Source of the DNA: Alphaproteobacteria bacterium
Lineage (GTDB): Bacteria; Myxococcota_A; UBA796; GCA-2862545
Direction: 5' to 3'
NCBI GenBank assembly: GCA_020632885.1
Contig: JACKEQ010000029.1
Location: forward strand, 4,909 to 68,908
Length of the DNA: 64,000 nt
Below, piece by piece: positions 35,369-44,479 of this stretch (positions within the stretch are counted from its first letter, which is position 1; each line of letters begins with the position of its first letter). Both the position numbers and the translations under genes were made by a program. The notes under the pieces were generated by a model. The model saw only the letters and a program-made list of their open reading frames with translations, did no database searches and had not been told where the DNA came from.

Positions 35369-38300
35369 ATGCCCGTTGGCCCCCGTCCCCTGCTGGTCCT
35401 CGTGGCGCTCCTGGCGTCCGGCACCGCCTTCGGGCAGGCCGCGGACCGCGTCGAGGGACCGGTCCCCGAAGAGATCGCTGCGTTCAAGGCGGCTTCGGAA
35501 CGCTTCCGGATGCGCGCTACCGAGATGCGCGAGGACACCCGCGAGTACGTCGCGTACCGCGAGCAGCTCGAGCGCACGAAGCTCACTGCCGGCTACGAGA
35601 CGATCCTCGAGAACCTCCAGGAGCTCGAGCGCAACCAGCGGGATCTCGCGATCCGGCGGTTCGAGTCCTTCCTCGACAAGCACCCGAGCACTCCGTACAG
35701 CTCGCACGTCCGGTTCCGGCTCGCGGACCTCTACTTCGAGGTCGAGAACGAGCGGTGGCTCGAGCGCTCCAAGCTCTACTTCGAGCGCCTGAACGCCACG
35801 GACCTCACCCTCGAGGAGGCCGAGCAGCTCGAGTCCGAAGGCGAGCCCCGCCTCGATCTCTCGAACGCGGTGGCCCTGTACAAGCGCATCATCGCCGACA
35901 ACGAGGGCAAGTCCGAGGAGGACCGCTACGAGCGCCTCGACGGCGTGTACCTCATGCTGGGCTTCGTGTACGCGGAGGAGAACGCCGCTCTGCCCGAGGC
36001 CGACTACCCCGAGGAGAACGCGTCGGGAGAGCCCTTCGACCCCGCCTCCTTCGAGGATGTGGCCCAGCGGAAGAGCGAGCTTGCGAAGAAGACGTTCCGC
36101 CAGCTCATCGCGAAGATGCCGGACTCGGAGCTCGCCGATCGCGCGCACCTGTTCCTCGGGAACTTCCTCTTCGACGAGGGCGAGTTCGACCAGGCGATCG
36201 CCGAGTACCAGTTCGTGTACGAGCGCGGTGAGGAGGGCCCGTACTACGATGAGGCCATCTACCAGCTCGCCTGGGCGAACTACAAGACCGACATCTACGA
36301 GGACGCGATCCCGCTGTTCACGCAGGTGCTCGACCGTTCCGAGACCCTGAAGGCCGACACCGGGAAGGACTCGCCCTTCCGCACCGACGCTGTCCGGTAC
36401 ATGGCGTTCGCCTTCGCGGACGAAGGCACGACGGCCGAGGGTGGCGCCCTCGGTGTCGCGAAGCGCTACTTCGCCGAGACGGGCGAGCGCCCCTACGAGT
36501 GGGACGTCTACGGCGAGCTCGCCGATGGCCTCACGCGCTACGGCCGGTGGGAGGAGGCGGTCTACGTCTTCCGCCACCTGCAGGACGACCCCCGCTGGCG
36601 GAACCGTCCCGAGAACCCCGAGTTCCAGATGCAGATCGTCCGGATCTACGGGAACCCCGTCATGCTCGACGACCTCGAGAAGTCCGGCGAGGCGCGCCTC
36701 CTGCTCACCTCCCGGTACAACGAGGGCACCGAGTGGTGGGAGGCCAACCGGAACAACCCCGATGCCCTCGCGGTGGCTCGCGGGTTCATCGAGTCCTCCC
36801 TCGGTCAGGTCGCCCAGGAGCTCCGCGTTCGCGCGCAGGAGTCCGGCGAGCCCGAGGACTACCTCGTCGCCGCCGAGAAGTACCAGGAGTACCTGGACAA
36901 GTTCCCGATCTCCGACGACTACTACCAGGTCCAGTGGCTCCTCGCGGACTCGCTGCGCCTCGGCGGTGACGACGAGGGCGCGCTCCGCGAGTACAACTCG
37001 CTGATCAAGTCGGCGGACTACCACGAGTTCCTCGACGGCGCGCTGGTCTTCCGGCTGCAGATCCACTTCCAGGACCTCCTGAAGAACGCACCGCCGGAGA
37101 TCCTGCCCGAGGGCTCCGAGGTGGAGCGCACGTACACGACCGAGGCGAAGAAGGAGATCACGGTCTACAAGCTCGGTGGCCTCCAGCAGGCCTTCATCGA
37201 GTCGGCGGACTCCGTGCTCACCCACGAGTTCTCCGAGCCCGCCGCTGGCGTGCCGGACTTCCGCCCGTTCGTCGAGGACAACCGGCACGCGCTCACGTAC
37301 CTGCCGGGTCAGATCCTCCACACGCACAACCGGTACGAAGAGTCCCGTCCGCGCCTCGAGAAGGTCATCAAGGAGTTCCCGCGCAAGGACGAGGCGTCCT
37401 ACGCGGCCAGCCTCCTCGTGGATTCCTTCGTGAACGAGGGCGATCTCGCTTCCGTGCGGCTCTACACGAACCGGTTCTCCACCATGGTGCTCGGCACGGC
37501 CGACGTGCCGGATCCCGAGGGCAAGTTCCGCAGCCAGCTCGAGAGCACGGCGTTCCTCCAGGCCCAGGCGCTGGCGGAGTCCGAGGACAGCCTGGCGGCC
37601 GCCGAGGCCTTCATGCAGTTCCTGCAGGACTTCCCGGACTCCGAGCACAAGGAGTACTCGCTCTACAACGCCGCCTTCTACTACCAGCAGGCCGGTCGCG
37701 CGGAGAAGGCCAACTCGCTGTACGAGGAGTTCCTCTCCAAGTACCCCAACCACGAGTGGTCGGAGAAGCTGTACGACCGCGTCGCCGCGCTCTACGCGAG
37801 CACGCTCCAGCTCGGTCGTGCCGTCGAGTACTACGAGAACCTCGCCCGTCGCTTCCCCGACAGCGAGAAGGCGCCGGACGCCCTCTACAACGCCGCCTTC
37901 CTGAAGGTGGGTCTCGGGAAGACCCGCGAGGCGGCACAGGGTCTCGAAGCCTACGGCGTGAAGTACGACGACCGCCCGGACGCGGAGAAGGTGTTCTTCA
38001 GCGCGGGCGAGCAGTGGGAGGCCGTGAGCGAGCGGGACGCGCTCAAGTTCTACGACCGATACCTCGCGAAGTTCGACTACGAGAACCCCGACAACGCCCT
38101 GTCGGCGATGGGTCGCAAGGCCGCCATCTTCCAGGCGCAGGGCAACACCCGGGCCTACGAGAAGCAGCTCGACGACATCGAGAGCGCGTTCGACCGGATC
38201 GCCGGTCAGGGTGTGAAGCTCGGTCCGAACGCCCACGAGTGGGCCGCCCGTGCCGGGGTCCGCGCGCTCGAGAAGGAGTTCGAGGACCTCAAGAAGGGCC

Positions 38301-38791
38301 AGATCACCCGGAACGAGGACCAGATCCAGAAGCTCCTGGAAGAGAAGGAGAAGGCCGCGCCCGCGCTCGCTGCCAAGGCCCTGGCCTTCAGCCAGAAGTA
38401 CGACAACTACGAGTACGCCACGCGCGCGTTGTACATCAACGCGATGGCACCGCTCGTGTTCGCCGACTTCGGCCTCGCGATCAAGCCGCCGACCGGCCTG
38501 TCGGAGGACGAGGAGTTCGCGTACTGGGACATCCTCGAGGAGAAGGTCTTCCCGATCTACCGGGGCCATGAGGCTGAGGGCGTCAAGCGCCTCACCAACC
38601 TCATCAACGCCGCCAAGACCGCCAAGCGTCACTCGGAAGCGATCGAGCTCGCCTACAAGGAGCTCAACAAGCGCGTCCCGAGCGACTTCCCGGACCTCAA
38701 GTACGAGATCCAGGGCGACACCGAGTCCTCCGCGCCGCCGCCGCTCTCCAGCGTGCGGGTCCGCGTCCGGACGGAAGGGGAGGAGCAATGA
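35369..38791 (+). CDS. Large exported TPR-repeat protein
   Basis: A 1140-residue protein with a signal peptide (LLVLVALLASGTAFGQ). Repeats of TPR type occur throughout, with motifs such as AIAEYQFVYERGEEGPYYDEAIYQLAWANYK, AEKANSLYEEFLSKYPNH and AVEYYENLARRFPDSEKAPDALYNAAF. ATG 35369 has GGAG 9 bases upstream; a GTG at 35363 overlapping the previous stop is possible. Similar giant TPR proteins (AgmK/GltI type) occur in gliding machines. Its stop overlaps the next ATG. Confidence 0.8.
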   Translation: MPVGPRPLLVLVALLASGTAFGQAADRVEGPVPEEIAAFKAASERFRMRATEMREDTREYVAYREQLERTKLTAGYETILENLQELERNQRDLAIRRFESFLDKHPSTPYSSHVRFRLADLYFEVENERWLERSKLYFERLNATDLTLEEAEQLESEGEPRLDLSNAVALYKRIIADNEGKSEEDRYERLDGVYLMLGFVYAEENAALPEADYPEENASGEPFDPASFEDVAQRKSELAKKTFRQLIAKMPDSELADRAHLFLGNFLFDEGEFDQAIAEYQFVYERGEEGPYYDEAIYQLAWANYKTDIYEDAIPLFTQVLDRSETLKADTGKDSPFRTDAVRYMAFAFADEGTTAEGGALGVAKRYFAETGERPYEWDVYGELADGLTRYGRWEEAVYVFRHLQDDPRWRNRPENPEFQMQIVRIYGNPVMLDDLEKSGEARLLLTSRYNEGTEWWEANRNNPDALAVARGFIESSLGQVAQELRVRAQESGEPEDYLVAAEKYQEYLDKFPISDDYYQVQWLLADSLRLGGDDEGALREYNSLIKSADYHEFLDGALVFRLQIHFQDLLKNAPPEILPEGSEVERTYTTEAKKEITVYKLGGLQQAFIESADSVLTHEFSEPAAGVPDFRPFVEDNRHALTYLPGQILHTHNRYEESRPRLEKVIKEFPRKDEASYAASLLVDSFVNEGDLASVRLYTNRFSTMVLGTADVPDPEGKFRSQLESTAFLQAQALAESEDSLAAAEAFMQFLQDFPDSEHKEYSLYNAAFYYQQAGRAEKANSLYEEFLSKYPNHEWSEKLYDRVAALYASTLQLGRAVEYYENLARRFPDSEKAPDALYNAAFLKVGLGKTREAAQGLEAYGVKYDDRPDAEKVFFSAGEQWEAVSERDALKFYDRYLAKFDYENPDNALSAMGRKAAIFQAQGNTRAYEKQLDDIESAFDRIAGQGVKLGPNAHEWAARAGVRALEKEFEDLKKGQITRNEDQIQKLLEEKEKAAPALAAKALAFSQKYDNYEYATRALYINAMAPLVFADFGLAIKPPTGLSEDEEFAYWDILEEKVFPIYRGHEAEGVKRLTNLINAAKTAKRHSEAIELAYKELNKRVPSDFPDLKYEIQGDTESSAPPPLSSVRVRVRTEGEEQ

Positions 38792-40296
38792 TGACGCGCC
38801 CGCTCCTGTGGATCGCGCTCGCCGGGCTCTCGCTCGGAACCGTGGGCTGCAAGAAGAAGCCGCCCGTCACCCCCCCGGTGGAGACGCCGGCCCCCGCCCC
38901 TGTGGAGACGGACGACGGATCCGCGGGCGTGGACGAGCCCGAGCCGGAGCCCGCGCCTGCGCCGGCCCCCGCGCCGCGCGCTCCGAAGGCCGACGATCCC
39001 GAGGCCGTGCGGAAGAAGGTGAACAACCTCCTCGACGGCGTGGACTCGACGGACGTGGCGAAGAACCGCGCGACCCTCGATGCGCTGAAGGCGCTTCGCG
39101 GCGAGCATCCGGAGCTTCCGGAGATCGACGTGAACATCGGCGTGATCGAGCAGAAGCTCGGCAACGCGTCTGGTGCGAAGACCGCGTACGAGGCGGCGCT
39201 CGCGAAGGACCCCACCCTTGGTGAGGCCTACCTCTACCTCGGGGCCCTCAAGGAAGAGGCGGGCGACCTCACGGGTGCCGAGGCCAAGTACCGCGAGGGG
39301 CTCACCCGGGCGCCGGAGAGTGTGGCCGTGCGCATCGGGCTCGTGTCGACCCTTCGCAAGCAGGGCCGGTACGACGAGGCGATCGCTGCCGCGCAGGACG
39401 CCCTGAAGGTGAACTCCACGTCGCCCGAGATCTACAACGATGTCGGGCTGGCCTACCTGGCGCAGAAGGACTTCCTGCTCGCCAAGTTCATGTTCCGCAA
39501 GGGCCTGGCCCTGCCGCAGGGTGAGGAGAAGGCGTACCTCCACGCCAACCTCGGCTGGACGTACTACCTCGAGGACAAGATCCCCGAGGCCACGTTCCGG
39601 CTCAAGAAGGCCGTGGAGCTCGACCCCGAGTACGTGCCGGGCCTCGTGTACCTCGCCCGGGTGTACATGGAGGACCGGAACTACCAGGACACCGTGGATC
39701 TCCTGGAGCGCGCCGCCCAGCGGTCGCCCGAGAACCACGGCGTCCAGATGAACCTCGGCATCGCCTACCGCGGCGTCGAGCGGTACGAGGACTCCAAGAA
39801 GGCCTACGAGCGCGCGCTGACCCTCGATCCATCGAACCCCGCGCCGCACTTCAACCTCGGGATCCTGTACGGCGACTACGTGAAGGACTACGACGCGTCG
39901 ATCGCGGCCTTCAACACGTACAAGTCCGCTGGCGGCACGGACATCGCGCGCGCCGACGAGTACATCGATGCTGTCGACCGCGAGAAGAAGCGCGTCGAGA
40001 AGCGGAACGCACGTGAGGCGGCCGCCAAGAAGAAGGATGCCGAGCGCGCGGAGCAGAAGCGTCTCGCGGCGGAGGAGGCCGAGCGCCAGCGTCTCGAGGA
40101 GGAGCGCCAGCGCCAGGAGGCCGAGAAGGCCGGAGTCGCTCCGCAGCCCGCCCCGGAAGAGGGTACGGTAGAGGAGGGGACCGAGGAGCCCGTCGACGTC
40201 GAGCCCGTCGAGGAGGAACCGGTCGAGGAGCCCGTCGAAGAGGAGCCGGTCGAGGAAGAGCCCGTCGAGGACGTGCCTGACGAGACCCCGCAGTGA
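38788..40296 (+). CDS. TPR lipoprotein with acidic repeat tail
   Basis: A 502-residue protein with lipoprotein signal MMTRPLLWIALAGLSLGTVGCKKK. After a Pro/Glu-rich linker come about eight TPRs (AKTAYEAALAKDPTLGEAYLYLG, ATFRLKKAVELDPEYVPGLVYLA, SKKAYERALTLDPSNPAPHFNLG). A KR/E-rich helix follows (RVEKRNAREAAAKKKDAERAEQK) and the C-terminus is a repeat of EEPVEEP-type units (40180-40290). Probably outer-membrane anchored. Overlaps the previous gene by 4 bp. Confidence 0.85.
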   Translation: MMTRPLLWIALAGLSLGTVGCKKKPPVTPPVETPAPAPVETDDGSAGVDEPEPEPAPAPAPAPRAPKADDPEAVRKKVNNLLDGVDSTDVAKNRATLDALKALRGEHPELPEIDVNIGVIEQKLGNASGAKTAYEAALAKDPTLGEAYLYLGALKEEAGDLTGAEAKYREGLTRAPESVAVRIGLVSTLRKQGRYDEAIAAAQDALKVNSTSPEIYNDVGLAYLAQKDFLLAKFMFRKGLALPQGEEKAYLHANLGWTYYLEDKIPEATFRLKKAVELDPEYVPGLVYLARVYMEDRNYQDTVDLLERAAQRSPENHGVQMNLGIAYRGVERYEDSKKAYERALTLDPSNPAPHFNLGILYGDYVKDYDASIAAFNTYKSAGGTDIARADEYIDAVDREKKRVEKRNAREAAAKKKDAERAEQKRLAAEEAERQRLEEERQRQEAEKAGVAPQPAPEEGTVEEGTEEPVDVEPVEEEPVEEPVEEEPVEEEPVEDVPDETPQ

Positions 40297-40304
40297 GGCG
40301 ACCC

Positions 40305-40544
40305 ATGAAGAGCACCGTCCGTTTCCTCGCAACCCTCGCGCTCGGGCTCGCCATCGGCAGCTCGGCGCTCGCCGCGAAGTACGTGATCTCCGACGACGAT
40401 GCCGCCGTGATCGAGGGTGACGTGCAGAAGCCGGACGTCACGGTGGTGATCTCGCGCGAGAACCTCAACAAGGCGTACGAGCTCGACCTGAAGGAGAGCT
40501 TCATCGACAAGATCATCGAGTCGGTGGAGCACGACCCCTTCTGA
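40305..40544 (+). CDS. Small exported protein
   Basis: A 79-residue protein with a clear signal peptide (MKSTVRFLATLALGLAIGSSALA) and a short acidic/basic mature part (KYVISDDDAAVIEGDV, VVISRENLNKAYELDLKESF). The ATG at 40305 opens the signal. It is the last gene of this unit, followed by a U-tract terminator. No family recognised; possibly a periplasmic partner of the TPR proteins. Confidence 0.75.
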   Translation: MKSTVRFLATLALGLAIGSSALAAKYVISDDDAAVIEGDVQKPDVTVVISRENLNKAYELDLKESFIDKIIESVEHDPF

Positions 40545-40830
40545 GGTCGCACGCCCCTTCGCGCAACGCCCGAGCCCATGGCCCCAAGCCGTGGGCTCTT
40601 TTCGTCTGGGGTCGCGCCGCCCCCGTCCCACGATCGGCCTCACCGCATCTTGACGAACCCAGGCCGACGATCGTGGTCCATTCCCAGCGTGCCGAGCGGC
40701 TCCGTCAGGAGATCCTGACAGGGTCCTCACAAGACATCAGTGCTTGTTCGGCGGCACTTGAGTAAGGTCTGCAGGTCTCTGCATGCCCCGACCGGCGCCA
40801 GTTCAGGAATCGGTCTCTGGAGGAACGGAA
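40545..40830. other. Leader region upstream of TolQ-like gene
   Basis: A 286-bp non-coding stretch. It contains the terminator at 40572-40602. A TTGACG at 40650-40655 has no matching -10 at 17 bp. The GGAGGA at 40818-40823 serves the TolQ ATG. No RNA structure or other feature recognised. Confidence 0.6.
40572..40602 (+). terminator. Rho-independent terminator after TPR operon
   Basis: GAGCCCATGGC pairs with GCCGTGGGCTC (one wobble), loop CCCAA, followed by TTTT (40599-40602). It ends the 32.3-40.5 kb unit and separates it from the TolQ/TolR genes. Confidence 0.85.
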
Positions 40831-41490
40831 ATGGTCGATCCCGTCACCATGTTTCAGGAAGGTGGCCCCTTCATGTACGTCATCCTCGTGGTTGGCGTCT
40901 TCGCTATGGCCATCGCGTTCGAGCGGCTCTTCTACATCGTGTTCCGCGCGAACATCAACGCGACGGCGTTCATGGCCCAGATCCAGAAGCTGATCATGGC
41001 CAACAACATCGACCGCGCGATCAAGCTGTGCAATGCCGAGCCCCACGCCGCGCTGCCCCGCGTGGTCAAGGCCGGTCTCACGCGCGCCAACCGGACCGAG
41101 AAGGAGATCGAGAACTCCATCGAGGAAGCCACCCTCGAGGTCGGTCCGCTCATCAACAAGCGCACGTCGTACCTCACGATGCTCGCGAACGTCGCCACCC
41201 TGACGGGCCTCCTCGGCACCATCATGGGTCTGGTGCTAGCGTTCCAGGCCGTGGCCAACGCGTCCGCCGAGATGAAGCAGAAGCTCCTGGCCAACGGTAT
41301 CTCCGTCGCCATGTACACCACCGCTGGTGGTCTCATCGCGGCCATCCCGACCCTGGTGCTCCACTCGATCATCTCGAACCGGAGCAACAAGATCCTCGAC
41401 GACGTCGATCAGTTCGGCCTCAAGACGGTCAACCTGCTCACGGCCCGTCGCCGTGGTCACCTCAAGGACGACCAGGCCGCCGAAGGCTGA
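40831..41490 (+). CDS. TolQ/ExbB/MotA-type proton channel protein
   Basis: A 219-residue inner-membrane protein. A first helix near MYVILVVGVFAMAIAFERLF is followed by a cytoplasmic domain and two more helices containing NVATLTGLLGTIMGLVLAF and GISVAMYTTAGGLIAAIP, the TolQ/ExbB signature with conserved Thr residues. It forms a proton channel with TolR-type partners. ATG 40831 has GGAGGA nearby. The arrangement TolQ-TolR-TolR resembles AglR-AglQ-AglS. The 286-bp gap upstream contains no other feature beyond the terminator. Confidence 0.93.
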   Translation: MVDPVTMFQEGGPFMYVILVVGVFAMAIAFERLFYIVFRANINATAFMAQIQKLIMANNIDRAIKLCNAEPHAALPRVVKAGLTRANRTEKEIENSIEEATLEVGPLINKRTSYLTMLANVATLTGLLGTIMGLVLAFQAVANASAEMKQKLLANGISVAMYTTAGGLIAAIPTLVLHSIISNRSNKILDDVDQFGLKTVNLLTARRRGHLKDDQAAEG

Positions 41491-41541
41491 TCGGCGTCCG
41501 CTGGCCAACCGTAGTCCCGTCCACCTCTTCCGGAGCCTCTC

Positions 41542-42063
41542 ATGGGCAGAAAGAAGGAAGCTGATCCCGAGCTGGATCTGGTGCCCATCATGAACATGGT
41601 CACCATCCTGATCCCGTTCCTGCTGCTCTCGGCGCAGTTCGTGAGCATCGCGGTCATCGACTCGACGCTCCCCGCCATCGGGAAGCCACAGCCGACCACC
41701 GAGCAGCAGGAGGAGGAGGAAAAGCTCAACCTCTCCGTGGCCATCACCGACAAGGGTTTCACGATCCTGGGCGCCAGCGGCGTCCTGGGGAACCCCAAGG
41801 GTGAGGGCTCGACCGTCCCATGCGTTCGCGATGGCTGTCCGGGTGTCGAATCGTACGACACCAAGAAGCTCACCGAGCTGCTCGGCCAGATCAAGGACGA
41901 GTACCCGGACGAGGAGAACGTGATCCTCGTCCCCGAGTCCAGCATCCCTTACGACGTGCTGATCGCCGCGATGGACGCCACCCGCGAGGATCCCGAGACC
42001 AAGGTCCAGGAGAAGGCGCGGGTGCTGTTCCCGTACGTGGTGATCGCCGGCGGCGTCCAGTAG
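41542..42063 (+). CDS. TolR/ExbD-like protein lacking the channel Asp
   Basis: A 173-residue protein with one N-terminal helix (LVPIMNMVTILIPFLLLSAQF) and a periplasmic domain ending VLFPYVVIAGGVQ. The Asp that TolR/ExbD use for proton transfer (as in PLVDVVL) is Asn18 here. A Cys pair in VPCVRDGCPG (about 93-100) suggests a periplasmic disulfide, and a strongly acidic EEEEK run precedes a long insertion. It lies between TolQ (51 bp upstream) and a second, canonical TolR-like gene. It is probably the non-proton-bearing half of a mixed dimer. Confidence 0.8.
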   Translation: MGRKKEADPELDLVPIMNMVTILIPFLLLSAQFVSIAVIDSTLPAIGKPQPTTEQQEEEEKLNLSVAITDKGFTILGASGVLGNPKGEGSTVPCVRDGCPGVESYDTKKLTELLGQIKDEYPDEENVILVPESSIPYDVLIAAMDATREDPETKVQEKARVLFPYVVIAGGVQ

Positions 42064-42072
42064 GAGTCCCTG

Positions 42073-42600
42073 ATGGGCAAGAGAAAGCTGCGCCGCCAGT
42101 CCGAGGACGGCGGCCTCAACATCACCTCGATGATGGACATGATGACCATCATCCTGGTCTTCCTGCTGAAGTCCTACTCCACCGACGACGTCTCCGTGGC
42201 GCCGTCCAAGGACCTCCAGGTCCCCGTCTCCACGTCCGAGAAGGCGCCCAAGCTCGCGGTCAACGTGGTCGTGAGCCAGCGCGAGATCGTCGTGGACGGG
42301 GAGTCGGTGCTCCAGCTCACCACCACGCAGGACGCGAACGGCGTCGAGGTCACCCAGGTGCCCGACGACGAGAAGCGCGGTCAGCTGATCTCTGCCCTCT
42401 ACGAGCGTCTGCTCGAGAAGGCCGAGACCGCGAAGGACCTCGCCATGCGCACCGGCCGCGCGGAGTTCGAGTTCAAGGGGGAGATCCTCCTGCAGTGCGA
42501 CAAGCGTCTCCCGTTCAGCGTGATCCGCGAGGTGATGTTCACCGCCGGTCAGGCGCAATTCGGGAACTTCCGCTTCGTCGTCATCAAGGGGAGCGGGTGA
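42073..42600 (+). CDS. TolR/ExbD family protein with channel Asp
   Basis: A 175-residue protein with the canonical TolR/ExbD N-terminus LNITSMMDMMTIILVFLL, in which Asp22 matches the proton-carrying residue. The periplasmic part ends GNFRFVVIKGSG, with ILLQCDKRLPFSVIREVM as the family's periplasmic motif. It follows the Asn-bearing homologue by 9 bp and ends at a terminator. Confidence 0.92.
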   Translation: MGKRKLRRQSEDGGLNITSMMDMMTIILVFLLKSYSTDDVSVAPSKDLQVPVSTSEKAPKLAVNVVVSQREIVVDGESVLQLTTTQDANGVEVTQVPDDEKRGQLISALYERLLEKAETAKDLAMRTGRAEFEFKGEILLQCDKRLPFSVIREVMFTAGQAQFGNFRFVVIKGSG

Positions 42601-42614
42601 TCGCCTCCGGGCGC

Positions 42615-42658
42615 GACACGGAAGGCCTTCCGGCGCTCCGGAGGGCCTTTTTCGTGTC
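42615..42658 (+). terminator. Terminator after TolQ-TolR-TolR
   Basis: AGGCCTTCCGG pairs with CCGGAGGGCCT (one wobble) and is followed by TTTTT (42648-42652). An outer GACACG/CGTGTC pairing (42615-42620 with 42653-42658) extends the stem around the U-tract. Confidence 0.85.
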
Positions 42659-42717
42659 CGGTGATCCTCTCGGGGATCCAGGCCCGATGCGGGCCATGCC
42701 GGACGTGCATCGCGGGC

Positions 42718-42747
42718 TTGTCAGCACCGCGGCGTTCGGACTATCGT
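42718..42747 (+). promoter_or_regulatory. Possible promoter of the FHA/TonB-like gene
   Basis: TTGTCA (42718-42723), an 18-bp spacer and TATCGT (42742-42747). The leader to ATG 42941 would be nearly 190 nt. Confidence 0.35.
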
Positions 42748-42940
42748 ACGGTGCGTTGGCGCCCGGTCGACGGGTGGAGCGCGCTCCATCTCTGCATCAC
42801 GGATCGCCAAAGAGCCCATTCCGGGCCGATGAAGGGCAGACCTTGACGAATTCTGAACCGCTCGTGAGCACTGTGGTCATACGGAGTAGCGGTGGCCCGA
42901 ACGGGGCTTCCGACTTCATCGGAGCCTCGGAGAGCTAGCG

Positions 42941-44317
42941 ATGGCACAAGCGCGTAAGTCCAAGGTCCTTCGCATTGCGATCATCCAGGACCGGAAGATC
43001 AAGCAGGAGCGCCTGATCAAGGCAGGCGAGTCCGTGCGGATCGGGGACGACCCCAAGAAGAACACGTTCGTCATCCCCAAGAACAACGTCACGGGGTCGT
43101 CGTTCGTCCTCTTCCAGTCGGACGGGTCCAACTACTCGCTCCGGTTCAACGACCAGTTCGGTGCGAAGAGCAAGGTGTCGACGGGCGGCCTCGCGGCCAA
43201 GCTGTCCAACCTGCTGAACGACTCGAGCGTGAATCGCGAGGGCGACGTGGCGGTCCTGCCGCTCACTCCGTCGGATCGCGGCAAGCTCGACATCGACGGC
43301 ACGTTCATCCTGTTCCAGTTCGTGGCGCCCCCTCCCGTGAAGGCCGTGAAGCCGATCAAGGCGATGGACTTCCGGCCGCGGCTCCTCGAGGACGACGATC
43401 CCGTCTTCCTCGGGTTCCTCGCGATCTGGTCGGCGCTGGCCCTCGTGCTCACGGTGTGGGTGTGGAACAGCGAGAAGCCCGAGTACTCGCTCGACGAGCT
43501 GCCGGATCGCTTCGCCAAGCTCGCGCTCCCGCCGCCCAAGGTGGAGGAGCCGCCGGAGCCTCTCGAGGATCCGAACGAGGTCGACGAGACCCTCGAGTCT
43601 CCGGACAAGACCAAGGCCGAGGCTGCCGAGCCGGAGCCCTCGAAGGCGAAGAAGAACGACGTCGACGAGGATCCGGGCAAGCAGGCCAAGAACCTCCAGG
43701 ACACGAAGGACAACCTCGAGAAGAGCAGCAAGCTCCTCGCGAAGATCCTGGCCACCACGGGCGACAACAGCCGCGGCATGGTGGCGGACATGTGGTCCGA
43801 CGAGGACAAGGGTCTGGCCAACATCGACAAGGCCCTCGCCGAGAAGAGCGGGGGGCTCACCACCGACGCGAACGATCCCGGCATCCGTGAGGGTGCGGGC
43901 GGTGGCACGGGCGAGGCGGCCACGATCGGCGATCTCGCCGCCACGGGTGCCGGCGGCACGTCCGGCGTCGGCGGCGGCCCGGCCGTGAAGGTCGAGGGCA
44001 GTGTGTCCATGGGCAACGGCTCGGTCTCCGAGGAGATCGGAGACTCCGGGAAGGTGAAGAACACCGTCCGTCGCTACGCGGGCCAGATGAAGTACTGCTA
44101 CGAGCAGCAGCTCAAGAAGAACTCGTCCCTCGAGGGTCGCGTCGAGCTCGGCTGGTCGGTGTACGAGGGCAAGGTCGAGAGCGTCTACGTCGTGAGCAAC
44201 GGTACGGGCGATGACGAGCTGTCCAAGTGCATGATGAGCAAGCTCAAGAAGTGGAAGTTCGACGGAGACATCGAGGGCGACGTCCAGTGGCCGTTCGTCT
44301 TCCGCCCCAAGAACTGA
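42941..44317 (+). CDS. FHA-like / transmembrane / AgmX-PglI C-terminal (TonB-like) protein
   Basis: A 458-residue protein. The cytoplasmic N-terminus has an FHA-like fold (RIGDDPKKNTFVIP, and SFVLFQSDGSNYSLRF). A single helix (VFLGFLAIWSALALVLTVWVW, about 148-168) precedes a Pro/Glu/Lys-rich linker that would span the periplasm, then a Gly/Ala-rich region. The C-terminal 100 residues match AgmX/PglI domains: QMKYCYEQQLKKN with Cys, VELGWSVYEGKVESVYV, and KCMMSKLKKWKF. It resembles GltG of the gliding machine, though homology is inferred from layout. Confidence 0.82.
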   Translation: MAQARKSKVLRIAIIQDRKIKQERLIKAGESVRIGDDPKKNTFVIPKNNVTGSSFVLFQSDGSNYSLRFNDQFGAKSKVSTGGLAAKLSNLLNDSSVNREGDVAVLPLTPSDRGKLDIDGTFILFQFVAPPPVKAVKPIKAMDFRPRLLEDDDPVFLGFLAIWSALALVLTVWVWNSEKPEYSLDELPDRFAKLALPPPKVEEPPEPLEDPNEVDETLESPDKTKAEAAEPEPSKAKKNDVDEDPGKQAKNLQDTKDNLEKSSKLLAKILATTGDNSRGMVADMWSDEDKGLANIDKALAEKSGGLTTDANDPGIREGAGGGTGEAATIGDLAATGAGGTSGVGGGPAVKVEGSVSMGNGSVSEEIGDSGKVKNTVRRYAGQMKYCYEQQLKKNSSLEGRVELGWSVYEGKVESVYVVSNGTGDDELSKCMMSKLKKWKFDGDIEGDVQWPFVFRPKN

Positions 44318-44347
44318 TCCGCATCTGCGCTCCTCGCGGCTCAATCC

Positions 44348-44385
44348 GGCCCCGATCCGATCCGTTCCAGGTCGATCGGGGCCTT
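44348..44385 (+). terminator. Terminator after FHA/TonB-like gene
   Basis: GGCCCCGATC (44348-44357) pairs perfectly with GATCGGGGCC (44374-44383), followed by TTCGTCTG. The U-tract is short. Confidence 0.7.
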
Positions 44386-44424
44386 CGTCTGTCCGGGGCT
44401 CCCGGTGGATCTCCCCCAAAGTCG

Positions 44425-44453
44425 TTGACTCTCCCTGCCACCTGCGCTACCAA
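44425..44453 (+). promoter_or_regulatory. Promoter of the exported acidic protein and beta-barrel genes
   Basis: TTGACT (44425-44430), a 17-bp spacer and TACCAA (44448-44453). Start at about 44460, giving a leader of 20 nt with GGAGA before ATG 44480. Confidence 0.6.
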
Positions 44454-44479
44454 TGTGTTGCCAAACTTCAGGAGACCCA

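Larger units (their letters stand above)
42601..42940. other. Intergenic region between TolR and FHA/TonB-like gene
   Basis: A 340-bp gap. Its first 60 bp hold the terminator. The middle holds a promoter-like pair (42718-42747). I saw no ORF with coding character, no RNA motif and no sigma-54 site. A TTGACG at 42843 has no good -10 at proper distance. Confidence 0.6.

Noticed and set aside
40700..40830. Sigma-54 (-24/-12) promoter before the TolQ-like gene, suggested by the NtrC-like regulator upstream
   Set aside because: No GG-N10-GC pair with the TGGCAC-TTGC flanks was found in the leader, nor upstream of 32348 or 42941.
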